From positions 1-64,000 of the forward strand of contig JAMPEJ010000002.1 of assembly GCA_023665205.1 (NCBI GenBank): a DNA stretch of 64,000 nucleotides, written 5' to 3'. Positions 15,387 to 24,013 of this stretch are shown here, piece by piece. The notes under the pieces are model-generated. The model saw nothing but the letters and a program-made list of their open reading frames with translations, made no database searches and was not told the DNA's origin. The translations under genes were made by a program, and so were the position numbers. This DNA is from Corallococcus sp. (lineage in GTDB: Bacteria > Bacillota > Clostridia > Christensenellales > CAG-314). Every line of letters starts with the position of its first letter. The stretch's first letter is position 1.

Positions 15387-18260
15387 TTATGCCACCGATT
15401 GCAAACGCGCGTTTTTAATTTCTATCGTGGTGCCGTAGGCAGAAACGTATTTATATATCTGTCCGCTGACGGTAACGGTGTCTCCTACCTGCGGAGGATT
15501 GTCCATCGCATCGTAACGCAAGCCGTCGGCGCTGTACAAGCCGTAGATATAAAACGTATCCGTACCGTCCGTAATGTAAAAGTTTCCGTAGGTCGTACTG
15601 ACAAGTTCATTAATCATGCCGGTAAGCACGTAGGTTTCTTCGGTCGTCGCACCGTCTGCCAACGCGTTGCCTATCGCCAACGCATCCGAAATACTTACGT
15701 TAGTGCCGCTGACGTTTCCTCCCGTATTGCCGCCGGTATTACCTCCGGAGGAAGAACCGCTGCCCCATCCTCCTACTGAGATAAAATCAGAAAGAAGATC
15801 CCGTGCAAACTTGCCGGAAGACAAGCGTGCAACTTCCGTAATTCCGTTGCGGGAATAGTAGGCGGAGTAGGTATCGACTATTATATAATAGGTTTTACTG
15901 TCCGAAATGCTGCTTGCCGTAATACCGGGATAATAACAGTGATAATCGCTGTTGGTGCTGTTGATAAACTGCGATTTAAGTTTGGATCCGCTTATGCTGC
16001 CCAAAACGATACTGTTGTCAAACGGTAAAATAGAGAATATTTGGGCGTACGTTACGTTACCGGCATACAAATTGTAAGGACTGCGCGCTTTCAAAAAGCC
16101 TCCGCCCAAAACAATATCGTACTGATCGCCCCACTCCGCTTGCCCGACTTGGTAATACAGTTCGGCAAGTTGGTCGCAAATTTCAGTAGAACTGCGATAA
16201 GAGTCCGTCGTTCCGAGAACCGTGGTATAAGGGTCGCTATCGGGGAAAAACTGTTTGTATATCTGCTCAACAACGGGATCGTCGTTGATGTTGCTTGCAC
16301 CGTAAATACTGGACGGAATTTTGTTGGGACTGACGGAAACAACCTGCTTTGTAACCGTATTGTAGGAAACGTTCACGTTACTGATAGCCTGATTGTAGCC
16401 GCCGGCCTGCATATGATATACGCCGTATTCGTCTCGCAAAATATAGCTTTGGTGAGTGTGAGACTCAAAAACCAAATCAACATATCCGTCGGAAAGAGAG
16501 GTGTCGTAGTAAATCTTTCCGACGCTGCTGTCGCTTCCGTCATGGAAGTCGCTTGACGTAAAATTCTGCACGTTGCTATAACTTTGTCCGCGTCCGTCGT
16601 GTATAGCGTATACGATAAAGTCGCAGCCTTCGGTATTGCGCAATCTGTCGGATTCCTGCTTGACGAGATTTGTTAAAGAATTACCCGTAGCGAAACTAAG
16701 ACCTGTTGTAAATTCGCCGGAAATAGAGGACAAGCAATTTCCTATCGCGCCGATAATGCCCACTTTGACGCCGCCCTTTTCCACTATTACGGAACTCTTG
16801 ATATAATCGGGTTGACTGCCGTTTACGGTGACGTTTATACCCAAAATGGGGAAATTGGCAATTTCCGCCGCCTCCTTTATACTGTTCAAGCCCCAGTCGA
16901 ATTCGTGATTGCCGAGAGCCATCGCGGAAAAACCGACTTCGTTCATCCACGTTGTCATAAGTTTGCCTTTGGTAGAGGACGACTCGACGGACCCCTGCCA
17001 CATATCTCCCGCCGAAAGCAAAATTTCTTCCTGCGCGTTATCCGCATAGAGATTTTTGATATACGTGGTAAATTCGTCCAGACCGGGCTGAGAATCGGAG
17101 TCCTTGAACTGTCCGTGCAAATCGTTGAAAGAATAAAACGCCAAATTGGTGATAACGCTTTCGTTACATACGTCGCAGATCGTATCGTTATCGTTATCTA
17201 CGTGAGTGCAATTTGCCGGTGCATTTGGATCCAAGTACGTTTGAACAGCGCTGAATTCGCTGTCTAAGTACGTTTCGCCGTCGCCGACGGTCTTGACCTT
17301 GATCGTATCTTTGTGAGTAAGCGAAATGCTTGTTTCGACAGTACTGCGTTCTACGCCGCCGTTTATTACGTACTTGTAACCGGAGGCGTTGGATACGGCC
17401 GTCCAACTTGCCGTTCCGTCGGAAGCAATGCTTACTACGGGCGTCCTTAACGTTTTGGGAGCGACGTAGGTTTGAGACGCACAGTAAGCGCTGTCGGCAT
17501 AATAAACGCCGTCTCCGCACGCTTTAACTACGATGCTTTGTCCGTCGGTAAGTTGGACAAAAAGACTGCCGGTGGCAACTTCCGCACCGCCGTCGACTTT
17601 GTACTTATATCCGTCCGCATTGGGGTCGGCAGACCAACTTGCAATACCGTCCGACGTAATTGTAACGACGGGGATATTCAAAATTTCGGGGTCGTCCGGC
17701 ACAGGCGGAGCCGTATATGTTATCGGAGAGCAATATTCGCCGTCGGAATAAGCGACACCGTCGCCGACAGCCTTGACGGAAATGCTTTGTCCGTCCGTAA
17801 GTTTGACGGAAAGATCGTTTGTAAACGATTCCGCGCCGCCGTCGATTTTGTACTTGTAGCCGGAAGCGTTGGTTACGGCAGCCCAACTGGCAACGCCGCT
17901 GTTGCTGACGGAAACTACGGGCGTGCCTAATAGAGTCGGCTCGGCCTTGGAATAAGTTTTTGCAGTACTGTACGCACTGTCTTTGTATGTTTTTCCGTCG
18001 CCGACGGCTTTGACGGAAATCGATTGACCGTTTGTAAGTTGTACGGACAATCCGTCCGTCGCGATCTCTTCACCGCCGTTTATTTTATATTTGTATCCGA
18101 CGGCGTTTGGCACCGCGCTCCAAGATGCTACTCCGTTATCGTCTACGTTGACTACGGGAGTATTCAACGTTTTATCCGCAGGAATAGTACAAGCCGCCAA
18201 AAGCAGACAAAGGGTAAAAACCACACATAGCGCTGCCAACAACAAGCGTTTGTTCTTCAT
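15387..18260 (-). CDS. Secreted 5'-nucleotidase/cyclic phosphodiesterase lipoprotein with four N-terminal repeats
   Basis: 957 residues from the ATG at 18260, which has TGGAGG 5 bases upstream. A lipoprotein signal ends in LLAAC (Cys about 24). Four FN3-like repeats of about 70-80 residues follow (about 34-342), each containing a TPVV...ASW...GYKY...VGDG pattern. A CTHVDNDNDTICDVC linker leads into the calcineurin-like metallophosphoesterase (FNDLHG near 378, SAGDMWQG, GNHEFDWG near 449) and the 5'-nucleotidase C-terminal domain. The last 100 residues are an OB-fold domain as in YhcR-type nucleases. It would sit on the outer face of the membrane and release phosphate or nucleosides from nucleotides. 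Confidence 0.92.
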   Translation of the reverse strand: MKNKRLLLAALCVVFTLCLLLAACTIPADKTLNTPVVNVDDNGVASWSAVPNAVGYKYKINGGEEIATDGLSVQLTNGQSISVKAVGDGKTYKDSAYSTAKTYSKAEPTLLGTPVVSVSNSGVASWAAVTNASGYKYKIDGGAESFTNDLSVKLTDGQSISVKAVGDGVAYSDGEYCSPITYTAPPVPDDPEILNIPVVTITSDGIASWSADPNADGYKYKVDGGAEVATGSLFVQLTDGQSIVVKACGDGVYYADSAYCASQTYVAPKTLRTPVVSIASDGTASWTAVSNASGYKYVINGGVERSTVETSISLTHKDTIKVKTVGDGETYLDSEFSAVQTYLDPNAPANCTHVDNDNDTICDVCNESVITNLAFYSFNDLHGQFKDSDSQPGLDEFTTYIKNLYADNAQEEILLSAGDMWQGSVESSSTKGKLMTTWMNEVGFSAMALGNHEFDWGLNSIKEAAEIANFPILGINVTVNGSQPDYIKSSVIVEKGGVKVGIIGAIGNCLSSISGEFTTGLSFATGNSLTNLVKQESDRLRNTEGCDFIVYAIHDGRGQSYSNVQNFTSSDFHDGSDSSVGKIYYDTSLSDGYVDLVFESHTHQSYILRDEYGVYHMQAGGYNQAISNVNVSYNTVTKQVVSVSPNKIPSSIYGASNINDDPVVEQIYKQFFPDSDPYTTVLGTTDSYRSSTEICDQLAELYYQVGQAEWGDQYDIVLGGGFLKARSPYNLYAGNVTYAQIFSILPFDNSIVLGSISGSKLKSQFINSTNSDYHCYYPGITASSISDSKTYYIIVDTYSAYYSRNGITEVARLSSGKFARDLLSDFISVGGWGSGSSSGGNTGGNTGGNVSGTNVSISDALAIGNALADGATTEETYVLTGMINELVSTTYGNFYITDGTDTFYIYGLYSADGLRYDAMDNPPQVGDTVTVSGQIYKYVSAYGTTIEIKNARLQSVA
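17235..18161 (-). repeat. Four tandem coding repeats (FN3-like)
   Basis: Four units of about 230-250 bp encode the repeats of the nucleotidase. Shared cores are ASW-x-A, GYKYK[IV], and SV-KA-VGDG. Units 1-3 are closest; unit 4 is most diverged (VKTVGDGETYLD). Between-unit spacers vary (KAEPTLLG, APPVPDDPEILN, APKTLR), which argues against an assembly artefact. Confidence 0.9.
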
Positions 18261-18349
18261 AGAAACCTCCACATATGTTATGTGTAAATAATTTTTATTT
18301 TACTTTCGCACGCTAGGCCGCAATAGCAAAACCTTGGCTAAGATAAATT

Positions 18350-18378
18350 ATTATAGCATACTTACAAGACAAATTCAA
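18350..18378 (-). promoter_or_regulatory. Promoter of the 5'-nucleotidase lipoprotein gene
   Basis: TTGAAT (18373-18378), 17-bp spacer, TATAAT (18350-18355) on the minus strand. The leader is about 85 bases and contains a weak TAGCC/GGCCTA hairpin (about 18305-18340). Confidence 0.75.
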
Positions 18379-18508
18379 GATTTTGCACGAAATTAACGCC
18401 GTTTGGCTTGTTCCCATCAAAACCCTTGCAAACGGGAAGATTACGACAGCGTGCACTATCCTAACGCCCGTAAGCCCCGTTTTATTTCAAAAGACAAAAA
18501 TTTACCGC

Positions 18509-18538
18509 AAAAAAACGCCCTGCAAAAAGCAGGGCGTG
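18509..18538 (-). terminator. Terminator of dxs
   Basis: On the minus strand ACGCCCTGC (18529-18537) pairs with GCAGGGCGT (18515-18523) around five T, then six T. The segment 18379-18508 beyond it shows no gene. Confidence 0.93.
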
Positions 18539-18550
18539 GAATATGCAAAT

Positions 18551-20308
18551 TTATTTTGACTTGCGCAAAGTTTCAAGTACGTAGTCGGTTATATTTTCCG
18601 CAGTGAGACCGTTGTCTCTCAACAATTCGTCCGGAGCAAAGTCGCCGAAGAAAGATTTTTCCAAACCGAAATTTTTGACCTTGACGTCGGTATCCCCGTA
18701 AAACGACGCTATTTTCTGTCCGTAACCGCCCTCGACTATTCCTTCCTCCAAAGTTACTGCAAGATTGTGCGTTCCGGCAAGATCTCTAAGCAATTCCGCA
18801 TCCAAACCGGACAAATATACGGGATCGATAAGCGTTGCTTTTATACCGTGCTCGGCAAGTCGGTCTACGACTTTTTTGCCCAATTCCATAAAACTGCCGA
18901 CAGCAAAAATCGCTACGTCCCGACCGTTACAAATTACTTTAGATTTGTTAATACGGGAGTAATCTGCGCCGCTTGCCTTGCCGTGAGTAACGAAAAACGG
19001 AACGCGAATAGCCACTGACAAATCAGTTTGCTCTACCGACCAATCCAACATTGCCAGGTATTCCTCCGCGCAGGTGGGCGCAAGGTACACGAGATTTGGA
19101 ATATTGCTTAGTTCCGCAATATCGTACAAGCCGTTGTGCGTAGCGCCGCCCATGCCGTAGACGCTATCCCAAAATACCAATATAGTAGCGGGGTTATTGT
19201 CCAACGCCAAATCCTGATGCAACTGATCGAAACTGCGTTGAATAAAGGAACCGAACACTGCATACACGGGTTTTGCACCGCCGCGCGCAATACCTGCGGC
19301 GTAAGCTACGGCGTGTTCCTCGCAAATGCCAACGTCGACAAAACGTTTGCCCGCTTCTTTGCGACGTTCCGGCGTCATACCTATTATCACAGGCGTGGCG
19401 GAGGAAATCGCTACGACCGTAGGATCTGCGGCCATTTTTTCTTTTAGATAGCCGTATGTAATTTCGTTATAAGTTTCGCCGCTGTTTGACACCAAATATT
19501 TGCCGGTTTCCAACGAAAAAGGTCCGCCGGAATGGAACGTTTCGCGGTTTTGTTCCGCCGCCCAAAAGCCTTTGCCCTTTTGCGTGTGAACGTGCAAAAC
19601 GACCGGGCGCGCGCTGTCTTTGACTTTCTCGAACGCGGCAACCATAGCCAAAACGTCGTTGCCCTGCTCTTCGTATACGTAGTCCAATCCCAAAGCTTTG
19701 AACATATTGTGAGGAGCGTTACCGGAAGTCTTGCGCAAAAGTTCCAAATTTTTAGCATAGCCTCCGTGATTTTCCGCAATAGACATTTCGTTGTCGTTGA
19801 CGACGATTATCGTATTTGTGTTTTGTTCGGCAACGTTATTAAGCGCTTCGTAAGCCTCGCCGCCAGAAAGAGAACCGTCGCCGACTATCGCCACAACGTT
19901 ATGTTTTTCGCCCCTAAGGTCGCGAGCCTTGGCAAGACCGCACGCAAGCGAAAGAGCCGTCGACGTATGGCCTACGGTAAACAAATCGTGCTCGCTTTCT
20001 TTGGGGTTGGTAAAGCCGTTTACGTCGTCATAACGGTCCGGATCGGTAAAGGCGACGCGGCGGCCGGTAAGCATCTTGTGCGCGTAACATTGGTGAGACA
20101 CGTCAAAAACGATTTTGTCCTCCGGAGAAGCAAAGACGTAATGCATTGCCACTGTCAGTTCCACCAAACCCAAGTTGGGGCCTGCGTGCCCGCCGTGTAC
20201 GCTTAGTTTCTCCAACAAAGATTGACGCATTTCGGCGCACAAGGCCGGCAGAGCGTTTTTAGAAAGTTTTTTCAAATCGGCAGGGCTGTTGATCTTTTCC
20301 AAATACAT
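18551..20308 (-). CDS. dxs: 1-deoxy-D-xylulose-5-phosphate synthase
   Basis: 585 residues. It condenses pyruvate and glyceraldehyde 3-phosphate with thiamine diphosphate, the first step of the MEP isoprenoid pathway. Marks are the N-terminal HGGHAGPNLGLVELTVA, SHQCYAHKML, the ThDP/Mg motif GDGSLSGGEAYEALNN at 143-158, the catalytic EEHAVAYAAGIA, and a transketolase C-terminal domain. It is about 40 residues shorter than E. coli Dxs, as in a short subclass seen in some clostridia. AAGGAG lies 5 bases before the ATG. It stands as a single gene with its own promoter and terminator. Confidence 0.95.
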   Translation of the reverse strand: MYLEKINSPADLKKLSKNALPALCAEMRQSLLEKLSVHGGHAGPNLGLVELTVAMHYVFASPEDKIVFDVSHQCYAHKMLTGRRVAFTDPDRYDDVNGFTNPKESEHDLFTVGHTSTALSLACGLAKARDLRGEKHNVVAIVGDGSLSGGEAYEALNNVAEQNTNTIIVVNDNEMSIAENHGGYAKNLELLRKTSGNAPHNMFKALGLDYVYEEQGNDVLAMVAAFEKVKDSARPVVLHVHTQKGKGFWAAEQNRETFHSGGPFSLETGKYLVSNSGETYNEITYGYLKEKMAADPTVVAISSATPVIIGMTPERRKEAGKRFVDVGICEEHAVAYAAGIARGGAKPVYAVFGSFIQRSFDQLHQDLALDNNPATILVFWDSVYGMGGATHNGLYDIAELSNIPNLVYLAPTCAEEYLAMLDWSVEQTDLSVAIRVPFFVTHGKASGADYSRINKSKVICNGRDVAIFAVGSFMELGKKVVDRLAEHGIKATLIDPVYLSGLDAELLRDLAGTHNLAVTLEEGIVEGGYGQKIASFYGDTDVKVKNFGLEKSFFGDFAPDELLRDNGLTAENITDYVLETLRKSK

Positions 20309-20370
20309 AAATTCTCCTTATTACAAAAAGAACGGCTGCAACGACCGCGCAACTGTATTTTTCGTACTAT

Positions 20371-20399
20371 ATTATACATTAGCAATCTTGATTTGACAA
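20371..20399 (-). promoter_or_regulatory. Promoter of dxs
   Basis: TTGTCA (20394-20399), 17-bp spacer, TATAAT (20371-20376) on the minus strand. Confidence 0.8.
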
Positions 20400-20414
20400 C
20401 CACAATTTTTTGCT

Positions 20415-20483
20415 GTTGCAATTTCCGAGTGCAATGAGAATAATTGCAACCGCAGTAATAAATTAGCGTTTGTAATTGCAATT
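20415..20483. repeat. Cluster of TTGCAATT-type motifs upstream of dxs
   Basis: GTTGCAATT (20415-20423) and AATTGCAAC (20442-20450) form an inverted repeat, and a perfect palindrome AATTGCAATT lies at 20474-20483. The cluster is upstream of the dxs -35 box within the 319-bp gene-free stretch 20309-20627. It could bind a regulator; nothing else is evident in this stretch apart from the dxs promoter and the feo terminator. Confidence 0.5.
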
Positions 20484-20577
20484 TAAGCAGCGCCGACTTC
20501 GTCAGTAATGCTTTACAAGCACCGGTTAAATTTTGACATATCTAACTTGCCGCAGGCTGAAACCGGCGTTTTTACGC

Positions 20578-20614
20578 GAAAAAGAACCTCTGCAAAAATC
20601 GCAAAGGTTCTTTC
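20578..20614 (-). terminator. Terminator of the feo operon
   Basis: On the minus strand AAAGAACCTTTGC pairs with GCAGAGGTTCTTT, with a T tail. It follows the 61-residue gene by 14 bases. Confidence 0.88.
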
Positions 20615-20627
20615 ACTTGACTAGATA

Positions 20628-20813
20628 CTATTTTTCCAAAACGTCGGCGTTATCCTTCGCGTCTTGCTGCGAGCAATGAGAACACATTCCGCAGCTTGCG
20701 CAATCACAGCCGCAGCCGGATTTACCTTTTACTTTGCGCACGACGGCTGCGATAACGACTCCCAAGACTATTGCCGCGCAAGCAACAATCAACAGTATTT
20801 CCCAAAGTTTCAT
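20628..20813 (-). CDS. FeoB-associated Cys-rich membrane protein
   Basis: 61 residues: one N-terminal membrane helix (WEILLIVACAAIVLGVVIAA) followed by a basic KVKGK stretch and a Cys cluster GCGCDCASCGMCSHC (seven Cys). This matches the FeoB-associated Cys-rich protein family, thought to assist iron delivery or sensing at the transporter. It starts 11 bp after feoB with GAGG upstream and is the last gene of the operon. Confidence 0.93.
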   Translation of the reverse strand: MKLWEILLIVACAAIVLGVVIAAVVRKVKGKSGCGCDCASCGMCSHCSQQDAKDNADVLEK

Positions 20814-20824
20814 CTTGTTTTACC

Positions 20825-23161
20825 TCACTTGGCTTTAGTTGCGGTAGATTTCTTTTTGAACTTGATTTTGCCTTTGTTGTAAAACACGATAAAGGTTACG
20901 ATACCGGCAGCCACGGCAAGCCAAATAAACAGCGTCCACCACCAAGAACCGATAGTGTATACCATTGCCGAAACAACGTAACTTGTAACAAGCCAAAATA
21001 CCAAAGTCCAATTGAAGGTCTTTTTATTCGGGAGTTCCGCCTTGGCCGTACCAACGGCGGCAAAGCAAGGAATCGTCGTCATATTGAACGCGATAAACGC
21101 AATCAACGCAGGTACGGAAATTCCCGTTGCCTTAATCATTGCGGTTACTGCAAGGATACCGTCGCTGTCGGCGTTGATGGCGTCCACAGTCAAACCGCCG
21201 ACGTTTACGTTCATACCGATGAGACACGCTGCAAGGGTAGCAAAAGTTGCAATGACGTTTTCTTTGGCGATAAGTCCTGCAACGGCGGCAACAACAAACA
21301 CCCAACCGTAGGAGCCCAACTGACTGCCAAAACCAAGCGGTGTGCAAATAGGCTGCAATAATTTGGCAAATCCCGCCAAAATGCTGTCGTTGATTTGCTC
21401 GTCTTCCAAGAAGTGCCAATCGAACGTGAAGTGCGACAAAAACCAAATGACGATCGTGGATGCAAGGATAATCGTAAACGCTTTTTTGATAAAGTGTTTG
21501 GTCTTATCCCACAAGTGCAACATCAGGTTTTTGAACTGCGGCGCATGATATGCGGGCAATTCCATTATGAAAGGCGGCGTTTCGCCTTTTAACGTGGTAC
21601 TGCGCATAAGTATTACGCTGACTATTGCTACGATAATACCGAGCAAATACATAGAATACGTGATGAGATCGGCACTGACGTTGGTTACGCCCGCCACGAT
21701 CGCGCCGGCAACCGCCGTAAGTATGGGCAGTTTTGCCCCGCAGGAAAAGAACGGAATAACGCGTACGGTAGCCGTGCGCTCCTTGTCGTCCGCCAAAGTA
21801 CGGGTGTTGATCATTGCGGGAACGGAGCAGCCGAAACCCATGATCATAGGCATAAACGCCCTGCCCGACAAACCGAAACGACGGAACATTCTGTCCAAGA
21901 TGAAAGCGATACGCGCCATATAACCGCTGTCCTCCAAAATGGAGAAAAACAGGAACAGTACCAAAATTTGAGGAAGGAAAGACAACACTGCGGACAGACC
22001 GTCCAAAATACCGTTGTTCAGCAATCCGACGGCCCAGCTTGCCATACCGCTGTTTTCTATGCCGCCTTGCGCAAGACCGAACAATTGTCCGACTATTTGA
22101 TCGTTCCACAAATTGTTGATTATGCACCCCGGCGACATAACGCCGCCGTTGTAGAACACACCTATCCAACTTGCGCCGTAACTTATGTATTCATCGTCAA
22201 CTACGTATCCCAAGGCTTCCAAATCCGGCAAACCGAAAATTGCGCCGAGATAAAGGAAATCCTCCGAAAACGTCAGATGGAAAATTGCAAACAAAATCAG
22301 CAGAAAGATGGGAATACCCCAAATCTTGTGCGTCAGCGCTTTGTCCGCCTTGTCCGAACGGGTGGTTTGGAACTTGTCGGTGTTTTTGCGCTCCACAGCC
22401 GTTTGAAAATGCTGCGAAATATATTTGTACCGACCGTCCGCCACCAACGCCTCGAAATCCGTCCCGAAAACTTCGTCTTGGTGAGTTTTTTTGAATTCCT
22501 CCACCATCGTAACGGTTTCCTTGTGCATGGCGACTTCTATCTCGTCGCTTTCCACAAGTTTGACGGCGTGAAACAGCGGATTGTCTACGCTTTGACCGCG
22601 CAAAGCGATCGTCACGTCGGAAATAAGATGCGATACGCTGGTGCCGTCCAATACGGTTTTGCCGCTGCGCGGGGTTTTGCACGTTTTGTATGCGGCGTCC
22701 ATCAAATCTTTAAGTCCCTCGCTTTTCAACGCGGAAATTTTGACTACCGGAACGCCCAAATTTTCTTCCAGTAATTTTTCGTTGATTTTGTCGCCGCGCT
22801 TTGTCACCTCGTCCATCATATTGAGAGCGATCACGACGGGAACGTCTATCTCCAAAATTTGAGTGGTCAAATACAGGTTACGCTCCAAATTGGTTGCGTC
22901 AACAATGTTGATGACGCAATCGGGTTTTTCGTCCAACACGAAGTTACGAGCGATCACTTCCTCCGGAGTGTAGGGGGAAAGGGAATAAATACCCGGCAAG
23001 TCTACAATGGAAATAGGTTCCGCGCACTTTTTGTAAGTACCTTCGCGCTTGTCCACGGTTACGCCCGGCCAGTTACCTACGTGGGCGGTAGATCCGGTCA
23101 GCCCGTTGAACAAAGTAGTTTTGCCGCAATTGGGGTTGCCGGCCAATGCAAATTTAAGCAT
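20825..23161 (-). CDS. feoB: Ferrous iron transport protein B
   Basis: 778 residues. The N-terminal G domain has GNPNCGKTTLFN (G1), DLPGIYSLSPYTPEE (G3 and switch II) and NMMDE (G4); the C-terminal half is a multi-helix permease with the two Gate repeats. It imports Fe2+ under anoxic or low-iron conditions. GGAGG lies 6 bases before the ATG, and the start overlaps the end of feoA by 8 bp, so the pair is translationally coupled. Confidence 0.97.
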   Translation of the reverse strand: MLKFALAGNPNCGKTTLFNGLTGSTAHVGNWPGVTVDKREGTYKKCAEPISIVDLPGIYSLSPYTPEEVIARNFVLDEKPDCVINIVDATNLERNLYLTTQILEIDVPVVIALNMMDEVTKRGDKINEKLLEENLGVPVVKISALKSEGLKDLMDAAYKTCKTPRSGKTVLDGTSVSHLISDVTIALRGQSVDNPLFHAVKLVESDEIEVAMHKETVTMVEEFKKTHQDEVFGTDFEALVADGRYKYISQHFQTAVERKNTDKFQTTRSDKADKALTHKIWGIPIFLLILFAIFHLTFSEDFLYLGAIFGLPDLEALGYVVDDEYISYGASWIGVFYNGGVMSPGCIINNLWNDQIVGQLFGLAQGGIENSGMASWAVGLLNNGILDGLSAVLSFLPQILVLFLFFSILEDSGYMARIAFILDRMFRRFGLSGRAFMPMIMGFGCSVPAMINTRTLADDKERTATVRVIPFFSCGAKLPILTAVAGAIVAGVTNVSADLITYSMYLLGIIVAIVSVILMRSTTLKGETPPFIMELPAYHAPQFKNLMLHLWDKTKHFIKKAFTIILASTIVIWFLSHFTFDWHFLEDEQINDSILAGFAKLLQPICTPLGFGSQLGSYGWVFVVAAVAGLIAKENVIATFATLAACLIGMNVNVGGLTVDAINADSDGILAVTAMIKATGISVPALIAFIAFNMTTIPCFAAVGTAKAELPNKKTFNWTLVFWLVTSYVVSAMVYTIGSWWWTLFIWLAVAAGIVTFIVFYNKGKIKFKKKSTATKAK

Positions 23162-23387
23162 CTTGCACCTCCATCGTAACGCATACGGCTTCCGTTTTGC
23201 GCAACGTCAGCTCGTAGCCGCGCACCGTCACTTCCAACGGATCGCCCAAAGGGGCTTTTTTTCTGAGCAGAATTTCTGCGCCCGGGGTTATACCCATATC
23301 AAAAAGTCTGCGTTTGATTTTTCCTTCACCCGAGACGGCCTTGACAATGCCGTGTTCACCTATTGTGAAGGTATCGAGAGTTTTCAT
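23154..23387 (-). CDS. feoA: FeoA-domain protein
   Basis: 77-residue SH3-like FeoA protein: GIVKAVSGEGKIKRRLFDMG and GAEILLRKKAPLGDPLEVTV follow the family pattern, ending in an ELTLRKTEA strand. It supports FeoB at the cytoplasmic face. An 8-bp overlap with feoB and an AAGGAG upstream support the call. Confidence 0.95.
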   Translation of the reverse strand: MKTLDTFTIGEHGIVKAVSGEGKIKRRLFDMGITPGAEILLRKKAPLGDPLEVTVRGYELTLRKTEAVCVTMEVQDA

Positions 23388-23520
23388 AGCCTATTGTCTC
23401 CTTGTGTGAAATTGTATTAAACGGCTTTACGCCGTATTAACCGAATATTTGTGTAAACGTAAATAAGTACGGCAGCAAAACCGCATACGCGCACTGTACC
23501 GTTACATTTTTTGGCGCAAA

Positions 23521-23739
23521 TTATTGTTGGGCAACGAATATCTTTGCGGACAGATTACCGTCCAACGCTATGCGTCCGTCCTTGATTTTGCAAACGACGC
23601 TTCCGCCGCCGCTACTTAACACCACGACTTCGCCGCCGCCTGCAATACCCAGACTCTCCAAATGCTTTTTAGTTTTTTCGTCAGCTGCCACGCGCAAAAT
23701 TTTAAGTTGCGTGTTTGTAGGGGCAAATACTAATGGCAT
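23521..23739 (-). CDS. Second FeoA-domain protein
   Basis: 72 residues from the ATG at 23739; the frame is open to 23787 but AAGGAG lies 10 bases before 23739. It has the FeoA pattern HLESLGIAGGGEVVVLSSGG and VVCKIKDGRIALDGNLSAKI. It is about 130 bp upstream of feoA on the same strand, so the feo locus carries two separate FeoA proteins, a common clostridial arrangement. Its promoter (23798-23827) is flanked by two dyad-like repeats that probably serve iron control. Confidence 0.92.
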   Translation of the reverse strand: MPLVFAPTNTQLKILRVAADEKTKKHLESLGIAGGGEVVVLSSGGGSVVCKIKDGRIALDGNLSAKIFVAQQ

Positions 23740-23766
23740 AAAGTCGTTTCTCCTTTGCGTAACGCC

Positions 23767-23849
23767 AAAATGTGAAACTTTTTTCAAGTTCGCAATTATA
23801 ATACTACCGTAACTGCGCCTTTGTCAAACAAAATGCGAAACTTTTTTCA
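23767..23849. promoter_or_regulatory. Direct repeats with TGAAA-N4-TTTCA dyads flanking the feo promoter
   Basis: A near-identical 20-base block occurs at 23767-23786 and again at 23830-23849 (one mismatch). The first contains a perfect dyad TGAAA-CTTT-TTTCA, the second CGAAA-CTTT-TTTCA. One copy is just downstream of the -10 box and one just upstream of the -35 box of the feoA2 promoter, a placement suited to a metal-dependent repressor. The repressor identity (Fur or DtxR type) is unknown. Confidence 0.7.
23798..23827 (-). promoter_or_regulatory. Promoter of the feo locus
   Basis: TTGACA (23822-23827), 18-bp spacer, TATTAT (23798-23803) on the minus strand, about 60 bases before the second feoA gene. 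Confidence 0.8.
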
Positions 23850-23918
23850 TATTTTTATAAATATTTTCTGCTTTTGCGGGACGTAACGGAAAAAAATATA
23901 AAAATGTTAAAAAAAGCA

Positions 23919-23949
23919 TTGACTAAACGGGGGGGGGTAAGTGTATAAT
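23919..23949 (+). promoter_or_regulatory. Promoter with a G9 run in its spacer (probable phase-variable promoter)
   Basis: TTGACT (23919-23924) and TATAAT (23944-23949) are separated by 19 bp, and nine G (23929-23937) make up half of that spacer. Loss of two G would give the ideal 17-bp spacing. It points at the membrane protein gene at 24014. Confidence 0.8.
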
Positions 23950-24013
23950 AAATTTATCCGAACGGGCGTTTTAACTGCGCGTTACGGCGAATAAACACGA
24001 AAGGAGAACCACT

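Noticed and set aside
17235..18161. CRISPR-like or assembly-duplicated repeats
   Set aside because: The repeats are long, in frame, diverged, and have different linkers; they encode FN3-like domains.
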